Assembly: GCA_009693885.1 (NCBI GenBank)
Contig: SHWK01000023.1
Location: forward strand, 1-11,467
Length of the DNA: 11,467 nt
Direction of reading: 5' to 3'
DNA from: Rickettsiales bacterium
GTDB taxonomy: Bacteria; Pseudomonadota; Alphaproteobacteria; Rickettsiales; UBA1997
Part shown: positions 1-6,700 of the stretch, piece by piece
How the letters are laid out: each line of letters opens with the position of its first letter
How positions within the stretch are numbered: the stretch's first letter is position 1
Translations under genes and position numbers: made by a program
Notes under the pieces: generated by a model
Databases searched by the model: none
What the model was told of the DNA's origin: nothing
What the model saw: the letters and a program-made list of their open reading frames with translations, nothing else

Positions 1-572
1 CCTTTAGGGTGCTGCCAAATATAAGAAATCACCGCGATAAAATCAGCACCTTTTTCAGTTAGGATTTTGTAATTTTGATTATCAATTCCACCTATCACAA
101 CTATCGGCAAATCCATTATTTCTGCGCACCATTCGATTATTTCTGGAGTAGGATTTCCTCGTGATTTTTTTGTTTTACTCGGAAAAAAAGCGCCAAAAGA
201 AACGTAATCCGCTCCCTGTTCTGCTGCCTCTACCGCTAGGTGACGTGAATCATAACAGCTGGCACCGATCACAAAATTTTTTGGAGAATTTTTTTTTGCC
301 TCCGCAATAATTCCATCTTCAGCACCAAGATGAGCCCCATCTGCACCTGCCTCTAGAGCTAGTTTATAAGAATCATTCAAAATAAATAATGAATTAAAAT
401 CATGGCAGATTTTTTTTAATTCACGCGATATTTTTAAAATTTCAGAATCTTCATAACCCTTGAGACGCAGTTGAAAAACTGGTACTAGACCTGTTGCAAG
501 AGCTATTTGTAGAGATTTAGAAAAATCATCTAGCTCTATTTTTGGTGGACTAATTAAATAAATTTTTGACAT
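1..572 (-). CDS. thiE: Thiamine-phosphate synthase (partial, C-terminus beyond the left edge)
   Basis: Joins the pyrimidine diphosphate (HMP-PP) to the thiazole phosphate to give thiamine phosphate, in the cytoplasm. Reading from the ATG at 570-572 gives 190 codons without a stop to the window edge, so perhaps 10-20 residues are missing. The TIM-barrel motifs occur in family order: FQLRLK at about 33-38 (Arg and Lys for pyrophosphate), LND at 65-67, ADGAHLGAED at 77-86 (Asp86 as metal ligand), GAS at 103-105, FPSKTK at 130-135 (phosphate loop), and IGGI at 160-163. Two positions differ from the usual consensus: HLGQED is HLGAED and FPTKTK is FPSKTK. TenI, the related non-synthase family, is an alternative, but the retained Arg/Lys, Asn-Asp and Thr-Lys favour a true synthase. 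It lies 60 bases downstream of ftsZ on the same strand. No other thiamine gene is visible. Confidence 0.88.
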   Translation of the reverse strand, partial: MSKIYLISPPKIELDDFSKSLQIALATGLVPVFQLRLKGYEDSEILKISRELKKICHDFNSLFILNDSYKLALEAGADGAHLGAEDGIIAEAKKNSPKNFVIGASCYDSRHLAVEAAEQGADYVSFGAFFPSKTKKSRGNPTPEIIEWCAEIMDLPIVVIGGIDNQNYKILTEKGADFIAVISYIWQHPK

Positions 573-613
573 TTCTATAAAAAACGCTTTATAAAAACGA
601 CCAAGTCTTTTTG

Positions 614-630
614 ATATTGGCCGCCAATAT
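614..630 (-). other. Small perfect hairpin just after the ftsZ stop codon
   Basis: ATATTGG (614-620) and CCAATAT (624-630) form a perfect 7-bp stem around a 3-base loop, starting 2 bases after the ftsZ TAA on the minus strand. On the ftsZ transcript the stem is followed by CAAAAAG, not a T-run, so it is not a classic intrinsic terminator. It could be a weak 3'-end or stability element between ftsZ and thiE. The T-run lies on the other side and would suit only plus-strand transcription. Confidence 0.35.
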
Positions 631-632
631 TT

Positions 633-2345
633 TTATGAACCTTTTTTTCTTCTAAAAAATGCTGGAACATTAATCACATCATCATCCATTGCGTGATTTT
701 CTTCTAATTCTTTTTCATCATCAAAAACGGTTCCACCAAAAAATTCTTGCTTTTTTTTCATCGCTTCTTGCGATTTTTCGCTGGTAGTTTTGTGCTTTTG
801 TTTAGCCTGTTTAGAAGATTCTAACTCAAATTCATCCTCTTCCACTACGGCTCTTTGTTTAACATTATTTTCTGATTTATTTTTTCCTGAATTCATGAAA
901 CCAAATAAATTAAATCCAGAATGTTGTTCTTTTTTTACAATGATAGACTCTGCTTTGGCTTGCTTGTGAGGCGCTGATTTTATTGGTCTTGTAACAATTT
1001 CCTCTTCTTCCTCTTCTTCGTAATTTTGTGCGATAGGTTTGTAAGCTCTAGAAGATTCCTCTTCTTCAGATTCTTCATTGAAAAAGCTAATTTGAGTAAA
1101 ATCAGAATCTTCAGAATGTCTTTTTTTAGCGAAATGATCGGCCTTTCCATAGTTAACATTCTCTTCTTTTGAGTAGCCTTTTTTTGCACCAAAATTTGAT
1201 TCGCTGATTTCTTCAAATTCTTCATTATCTGGCTCTACAGCAACTCCTGGATCAAAAAAAGTTTTACGCATTGCACTAACAATTGATGAATCTTTATGTG
1301 CAGGCTTTTTCTCTAAATTAACACGAAACTTGCTTGGCTCATCACGATCCATTGTTTTGAATGAATCTTGGCGATATTCATCTTCGTCGATTCCGGTGGC
1401 AACAACTGAAATTCTAATTTTACCTTTCATGTTTTCATTGAAAGCTGAACCAAAAATAATATTAGCATTTTGATCAACTTCGCGCTTGATTGTGTTAACT
1501 GCTAAATCGGCTTCGAATAGCGTCATATCTGGTCCGCCAGTCATATTAACTAACACGCCTTTTGCGCCTTTAATTGAAATATCATCAAGTAATGGATTTG
1601 AAATTGCGGCCTCGCAAGCTTCAACGGCGCGGTTTGCGCCTTCAGCTTCTCCGGTTCCCATCATTGCTTTACCCATTTTTGTCATGATGGTTCTGATATC
1701 GGCAAAATCAAGATTTACTAATCCGGGCATAGTGATAAGATCAGTGATACCGCGAACTCCGGCATGCAAAACATCATCGGCCATTTTAAAAGCAGATTCA
1801 AAAGTTGTGTGTTCATTAGCAATACGGAAAAGATTTTGATTTGGAATTACAATCAAAGTATCAACATGTTTTTTTAGATCTTCGATGCCTTTTTCTGCTG
1901 TTTCCATACGATATTTTCCTTCAAAATGGAATGGTTTTGTAACAACACCAACAGTGAGAATTTCACGATCTCTAGCAAGTTTTGCAATCACTGGAGCCGC
2001 GCCAGTACCGGTTCCGCCGCCCATACCAGCAGCGATAAATACCATGTTACTGCCATCAAGAAGAGCTTCAATTTCTTCAATATTTTCTTCTGCAGCAACG
2101 CGTCCACGATCAGGGAAAGATCCGGCTCCAAGGCCTTTTGTAGTAGCGATCCCTAATTGAATTTTATTTGGCGCTAAAGAATTTGCCAAAGCTTGCGCAT
2201 CAGTGTTAGCTGCGACGAATTCAACTCCTTCAAGATCAGAGCGAATCATGTTGTTGATTGCATTGCCTCCAGCGCCACCAACGCCAAAAATTGTAATGCG
2301 TGGTTTTTGTAATTCTGGTTGTGGAATATTTAAATTAAGAGCCAT
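633..2345 (-). CDS. ftsZ: Cell division protein FtsZ
   Basis: Tubulin-like GTPase that polymerises into the Z-ring at midcell and recruits the divisome. The product has 570 residues. GTPase domain (about 15-320): FGVGGAGGNA at 20-29, the tubulin signature GGGTGTG at 109-115, and the T7 synergy loop NLDFAD at 211-216 with both acidic residues that complete the active site of the next subunit. Residues ~330-555 form a long charged linker with a run of seven Glu (443-449) and a small hydrophobic island (~478-484). The protein ends in the conserved C-terminal peptide INVPAFFRRKK (~558-568), which binds FtsA-type tethers. The start is secure, because MALNLNIP followed by KPRITIFGVGGAGGNA matches alphaproteobacterial FtsZ. 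No Shine-Dalgarno is seen; the 20 bases upstream contain no G. The gene lies outside a dcw cluster: pntAA is upstream, thiE downstream, and neither ftsA nor ftsQ is present. Confidence 0.98.
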   Translation of the reverse strand: MALNLNIPQPELQKPRITIFGVGGAGGNAINNMIRSDLEGVEFVAANTDAQALANSLAPNKIQLGIATTKGLGAGSFPDRGRVAAEENIEEIEALLDGSNMVFIAAGMGGGTGTGAAPVIAKLARDREILTVGVVTKPFHFEGKYRMETAEKGIEDLKKHVDTLIVIPNQNLFRIANEHTTFESAFKMADDVLHAGVRGITDLITMPGLVNLDFADIRTIMTKMGKAMMGTGEAEGANRAVEACEAAISNPLLDDISIKGAKGVLVNMTGGPDMTLFEADLAVNTIKREVDQNANIIFGSAFNENMKGKIRISVVATGIDEDEYRQDSFKTMDRDEPSKFRVNLEKKPAHKDSSIVSAMRKTFFDPGVAVEPDNEEFEEISESNFGAKKGYSKEENVNYGKADHFAKKRHSEDSDFTQISFFNEESEEEESSRAYKPIAQNYEEEEEEEIVTRPIKSAPHKQAKAESIIVKKEQHSGFNLFGFMNSGKNKSENNVKQRAVVEEDEFELESSKQAKQKHKTTSEKSQEAMKKKQEFFGGTVFDDEKELEENHAMDDDVINVPAFFRRKKGS

Positions 2346-2407
2346 GTTTTAAATTTTTTAGTTTAAGTTTTTTATCCGAATATTAATAAATATTTTACTA
2401 TTTTAAA

Positions 2408-3496
2408 TTATTTTACAACTAATGATGCTTTAACAATTTCATCTTCTAGATTAATCGCAATATTTTTCTTTTCTTTATCAGCTAATAACTCAATAAAGTT
2501 AAAAATATTTTTAGCGTATAATTTGCTAGAATCAATAGAAACAAGGCTTGGAAAGTTATCGTGACCAATGATTGTAACTCCACCAACTTGTTTAATTTTG
2601 CCAATTTCTGTTAGCGCACAATTGCCGCCGTTAACAGCCGCTAAATCAACGATTATTGATCCAGATTTCATGCCGCGTACCATTTCTTCACTAATTAAAA
2701 TTGGCGCTTTTTTGCCAGGAATTAATGCGGTTGTGATCACAACATCTTGATTAATTATTGTATCAAAAATTAATTTTTCTTGTAATTTTTTATATTCTTC
2801 ACTGACTTCTTTAGCGTATCCGCCCTTGGTTTCAGCTGATTCATCAGATTTTACTTCAATGAATTTTGCACCCAAACTTTGCACTTGTTCTTTTGCGGCA
2901 GCACGAACATCAAAAGCACAAACAATGCCGCCAAGCCTTTTGGCCGTAGCAATTGCTTGCAGTCCCGCAACGCCAGCACCAAGAATCATAAACTTTGCCG
3001 CAACAACTGTGCCAGCAGCAGTCATCATCATTGGCACACATTTTTGCATTTGCGAAACAGCATTAATCACTGCAACATAGCCAGCTAAATTGCTTTGTGA
3101 TGATAAAACATCCATGCTTTGTGCCCTTGTGATTCTAGGCACCAACTCAAGTGCAAAAGGCAAAATACCAGCATCAATTAATTGTATAATTTTTTCTTTT
3201 TGAAAATATGGATTCAACATTCCAACAAAAACCACACCTTTTTTTACCTTAGATAAATCAATTTCATTTCTTTGCACAGAAACAATAACATCAATATCAG
3301 GCAATATTTGCGCAACATCTTGTACAACCATTACACCAGCTTTGCTGTAGGCCTCATCACTAATGGCAGATTTTTCTCCCGCACCTTTCTCAACAAAAAT
3401 TTCAAACCCAATTTTTTGATATTTCGCCACCAAATCAAGAGTAAGCGCAACACGATTTTCAGTAGGATTATTTTCTTTAAGAACTAAAAATTTCAT
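2408..3496 (-). CDS. pntA: NAD(P) transhydrogenase subunit alpha, NAD(H)-binding part (dI)
   Basis: The peripheral, NAD(H)-binding subunit of proton-translocating transhydrogenase, which uses the proton gradient to reduce NADP+ with NADH. The 362 residues cover only the dI domain (often called PntAA). The N-terminus MKFLVLKE followed by TENRVAL and VEKGAGEKSAISDEAY is typical. The RQD loop that contacts the dihydronicotinamide is intact in PRITRAQSMD (Arg121, Gln126, Asp129). The Rossmann motif GAGVAGLQA lies at 173-181, and GGNCALTEIGK (290-300) is characteristic. It ends just after the dI fold with no membrane segments, so this is the split three-subunit form. Its usual partners pntAB and pntB are not adjacent: ftsZ lies downstream and a tRNA upstream. 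Alanine dehydrogenase shares the fold but lacks this RQD-loop context. A terminator-like hairpin ends 22 bases before the ATG, and no Shine-Dalgarno is visible. Confidence 0.95.
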   Translation of the reverse strand: MKFLVLKENNPTENRVALTLDLVAKYQKIGFEIFVEKGAGEKSAISDEAYSKAGVMVVQDVAQILPDIDVIVSVQRNEIDLSKVKKGVVFVGMLNPYFQKEKIIQLIDAGILPFALELVPRITRAQSMDVLSSQSNLAGYVAVINAVSQMQKCVPMMMTAAGTVVAAKFMILGAGVAGLQAIATAKRLGGIVCAFDVRAAAKEQVQSLGAKFIEVKSDESAETKGGYAKEVSEEYKKLQEKLIFDTIINQDVVITTALIPGKKAPILISEEMVRGMKSGSIIVDLAAVNGGNCALTEIGKIKQVGGVTIIGHDNFPSLVSIDSSKLYAKNIFNFIELLADKEKKNIAINLEDEIVKASLVVK

Positions 3497-3518
3497 AAGA
3501 ATAAAAAATATGAGTTAA

Positions 3519-3547
3519 AAAATTTTTGAGGCTGCCCTCAAAATTTT
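3519..3547 (-). terminator. Probable intrinsic terminator of the rsmI-infC-gdh-tRNA unit
   Basis: AAAA (3519-3522), then a bulged T, then TTTTGAGG (3524-3531) pair with CCTCAAAATTTT (3536-3547) across a 4-base loop. The stem is 12 bp with one bulge. Read on the minus strand, the GAGG/CCTC core is followed by AAAAATTTTTT, giving the A-tract, stem and U-tract layout of an intrinsic terminator. The flanks make it roughly bidirectional. Because it ends only 22 bases before the pntAA start codon, an attenuator role in a pntAA leader is an alternative. Confidence 0.6.
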
Positions 3548-3590
3548 CTCGCAAAGCACAAAACAAAAAATAAGTAAAATAGCAAAACCA

Positions 3591-3649
3591 ACGAATGCGA
3601 TGCGCGAGCAGCGTTGCGCAGCGAAAGCACGCAAAGTCGCTACAGCGAC
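3591..3649. repeat. GC-rich island of small palindromes and short direct repeats
   Basis: 36 of 59 bases are G or C, against a background nearer one third. It contains a near-perfect 9-base direct repeat (GCGATGCGC at 3597-3605, GCGTTGCGC at 3611-3619). It also contains a stem TTGCG/CGCAA (3614-3618, 3630-3634) enclosing the mini-hairpin GCGAAAGC, and a stem GTCGC/GCGAC (3636-3640, 3645-3649). There is no coding signal. It resembles the dispersed intergenic palindromic elements of AT-rich genomes, but only one copy is visible here, so its repeat status is inference. Confidence 0.45.
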
Positions 3650-3659
3650 ATGTAAATGA

Positions 3660-3684
3660 ATAATTTTAGCTTCGCTAAAATTAT
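3660..3684 (-). other. Perfect 11-bp hairpin abutting the tRNA-Leu 3' end
   Basis: ATAATTTTAGC (3660-3670) and GCTAAAATTAT (3674-3684) are exact reverse complements with a 3-base loop. On the minus strand the stem begins with the final A of the tRNA's encoded CCA, so it forms directly at the 3' end of the tRNA. It could act as a terminator without a proper U-run, or as a 3'-processing signal for tRNA maturation. Confidence 0.5.
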
Positions 3685-3770
3685 GGTGCGGTCGAGAAGA
3701 TTTGAACTTCCACGGGTTTTACCCCACAACGACCTCAACGTTGCGCGTATACCAATTCCGCCACGACCGC
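3684..3770 (-). tRNA. tRNA-Leu (anticodon GAG), CCA encoded
   Basis: The 87-nt minus-strand sequence folds as a class II tRNA. The acceptor stem is GCGGTCG/CGACCGC with discriminator A and an encoded CCA (3684-3686). The D-arm has GCG/CGC with TTGGTA in its loop. The anticodon stem CAACG/CGTTG encloses the 7-base loop TTGAGGT, giving anticodon GAG (plus positions 3734-3736), which reads CUU and CUC leucine codons. A 15-nt variable arm contains GGG/CCC, and the T-arm GGAAG/CTTCT has loop TTCAAAT. The long variable arm and anticodon agree on leucine. It starts 8 bases after the dehydrogenase stop, so it is probably processed from that transcript unless a promoter lies within the end of that gene. 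Confidence 0.96.
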
Positions 3771-3778
3771 ATATATTT

Positions 3779-6700
3779 TTAATTAACCAAAGGCTTTATC
3801 CGATTTAAAGCCACAACAAACATAGACATATCAGGGTTTGGATACGATTTTAAATCTAAAACAAAATTATCATACCTTTCGACTAAAAGCTTAACTTTTT
3901 CAATCCAGATTCGCATAGCATCAGCTTCACTGAATTCATCTTTTTTGCAATTAGAATAAACAATTTCTTGTGAAATTTTCATTTGAGAAAGATATAGATC
4001 TTCAATGATTGTTTTGCTGGAAAGCTTTTGCCAATATCCCTCAGAAGCTAAATCAGATAATTTTGAGCGCAACCATTTTAGTGAAAATCTAGTGCCTACT
4101 TCAAAATAAATTTTTGCTATCACCTTAAGATCAATCTTTGAGCCACCTGTGATGGCAGAACTTTTTTCTACTTTAGCTAAAATTTCAGCAATATCAAAAG
4201 CTGAGGCAATTGGATCCATCGCCGCAATTTTGCGCGCTAGAATTGGCTCAACATTATTTAAAACATAGCGCTCAACTTTTATTTCATAAGAATCACGCGA
4301 GGCTTCTGCCAAAACTTGTGTTAAAATTTTTGATAATTCAGAGGCAATTTTTTTGAATCTTGCAACAATAGTAGTTAAATTTCCAGATACTTGATTGTGG
4401 AGAAGCCACAGCATTGATCGCTCCAATAATTTATTGGCACTTAAAAACATTTGAGTTTGAATATGCGCCGCAACTGTTTTATCAACATTTTCAACATCTT
4501 CCCAAACTTTTCTTAAACCAAAAGAATCACAAGTGATAATGAAGCTTTTTACTACCGCAACCACATCGAATCCACTTTCTTGCGCGATTTGATTAATGAA
4601 ACTGATGCCAACGCGATTAATCACAAAATTAGTAATTTGCGTAGCGATGATTTCACGACGAAGTTGATGAGATTGGATTTCTTCAGCAAATTTTTTCTGC
4701 ATCAATTTTGGAAAATATGATGAAAGTTCTTCTGAGAAATATTCATCATCAATTAATTTTGATGCTAAAATTTTATTATAAATATCCATTTTAGAATAAG
4801 CCAACATCACGCAAAGCTCTGGGCGAGTAAGGCCAACCCTATCCACTTGCCTCTTAGCAATTTCTTTCGATGAAGGTAAAAATTCTATTTTACGATTGAG
4901 TAATCCTGATTTTTCTAATGTATTCAAAAATTGAGATTGTCCTCCCAAAGCATTAACACCTTGGCTTTGTACAATTGTAATAACTTGAGTTTGCAAACGA
5001 TTATCACTCAATACAAGATCTGAAACCTCGTCAGTCATGCTTTCAAGGATTTTATTTCTTTCGGCGAGAGTTATTTTTTTGGCACGCAAAGCTTGAGTAA
5101 GCGCAATTTTAATATTAACCTCATGATCAGAGCAATCAACGCCGGCAGAGTTATCCAAGGCATCGGTATTGATGCGTCCGCCATTTAAAGCATATTCAAC
5201 ACGACCTTTTTGTGTGAAGCCAAGATTTCCGCCCTCACCCACAACTTTTGCACGCAAGTCAGCGCCGTTAATTCTGATCGCATCATTAGCGCGATCGCCT
5301 ACATCTTGATGAGACTCATCGCTAGCTTTAACATAAGTTCCGATTCCACCATTCCATAATAAATCTACTGGAGCCTTTAAAATAGCGCTTAGAAGATCAT
5401 TTGGAGTAAGCTCATCTTGCTCAATTGCTAAAACTTGTTTTGTTTCAGGAGAGATTTTTATTGATTTTGCACTTCTTTCAAAAACACCGCCACCCTTAGA
5501 AATTAAAGACTTGCTATAATCAGTCCAACTTGAGCGTGGCAAATTAAACATGCGCTGTCTTTCTATGAAAGATTTTGCTGCATCAGGATTGGGATCAAAG
5601 AAAATATGCAAGTGATTGAAAGCCGCAACCATCTTGATGTGCGGCGACAGCAACATTCCATTACCAAAAACATCACCGGATAAATCACCGATGCCAACAC
5701 AAGTAAAATCTTGCGTTTGCGTATCAACACCCATTTCACGGAAATGCCGCGCAACCGAGATCCACGTACCTTTAGCAGTGATGCCCATTTTTTTGTGATC
5801 ATAACCGGCCGAGCCCCCAGAAGCAAAAGCATCACCCAGCCAAAAATTATATTCCGCCGAAACTGAATTTGCGATATCGGAGAAAGTTGCGGTGCCTTTA
5901 TCTGCGGCCACCACCAAATAAGGATCAACACCATCATGCATCACAACATTTTGTGGATGAATAATTTTGCCGTTAATCACATTATCAGTTAGATCAAGAA
6001 TGCCGCGCAAGAATGTTTTGTAGCACTCAATGCCTTCTTGCAAAAATTCTTCACGAGTCATTTTGCTAACATCTTTTTTAACAACAAAGCCGCCCTTAGA
6101 GCCAACTGGAACAATAACCGCATTTTTTGTCATTTGCGCTTTCATCAAACCGAGCACTTCTGTTCTAAAATCTTCATGACGATCAGACCAACGAAGCCCC
6201 CCGCGAGCAACGCGCCCACCTCTCAAATGCACACCCTCAACTTGATTTGAATAAACAAAAATTTCGGCATGAGGCAAAGGCAAAGGCAAATCAGGAACTT
6301 TTTTGCAATCAAATTTGAAGGACATATAGCCTTTAAAATGACCATCTTGCGTTCTTTGATAATAGTTTGTGCGCAAAGTTGCGTTAATCAATCCAAAGAA
6401 TTTTTGAATCGCCAGATCATGCGAAGCATCGGTAACTTTATTAAGTGAGGCTTTAATTTTATCAGCAACTTGCGAGATTTTTTTATTGCGCTCTTCTGTT
6501 TTAATTTTTAATTCTGGATCAAATTTTATAGCGAATAATTCAACCAACAATCCAGTGATATCGCTATGTTTAACAAGGATATTCGCCACATATTCTTGAT
6601 CATGACGAAACCCTGCTTGATAAACATATTTTGCATAAGAGCGTAATAAATAAACTTCTTTCCAATTTAACGAGGCTGAAACCAAAAGACGGTTTAGAGA

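Larger units (their letters stand above)
3497..3683. other. Non-coding region between pntAA and tRNA-Leu
   Basis: No open frame here looks like a gene. From the pntAA side outward it holds: an AT-rich leader (3497-3518); a terminator-like hairpin (3519-3547); an A- and C-rich tract with almost no T or G (about 3552-3590); a GC-rich palindromic island (3591-3649); and a perfect 11-bp hairpin touching the end of the tRNA (3660-3684). Any promoter for pntAA should lie here, but none stands out from the AT-rich background. Confidence 0.7.

Noticed and set aside
614..634. Hairpin plus TTTTT as a plus-strand intrinsic terminator
   Set aside because: The stem has a weak core and there is no plus-strand gene to its left for it to end.
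998..1080. TCTTCT/CCTCTT repeats as a possible microsatellite or regulatory repeat
   Set aside because: They encode the Glu-rich blocks of the FtsZ linker in frame; composition explains them, though slippage is possible.
1486..2160. Several plus-strand open frames of 60-117 residues opposite ftsZ
   Set aside because: They are antisense shadows of a clearly conserved gene; their residues show no domain, and the FtsZ frame carries all motifs.
2346..2407. Promoter-like TTGTAA/TAAAAT and AATATT repeats before ftsZ
   Set aside because: The gap is almost entirely A and T, so such matches are expected by chance; spacing is also short.
3550..3650. Short repeats near the tRNA as a CRISPR array or attachment site
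   Set aside because: Repeats are under 12 bases with no regular spacers, and no integrase, cas gene or duplicated tRNA end is visible.
5563..5937. 124-residue minus-strand frame inside the dehydrogenase gene
   Set aside because: It overlaps the catalytic core of the dehydrogenase in another frame and shows no recognisable motif or start context.
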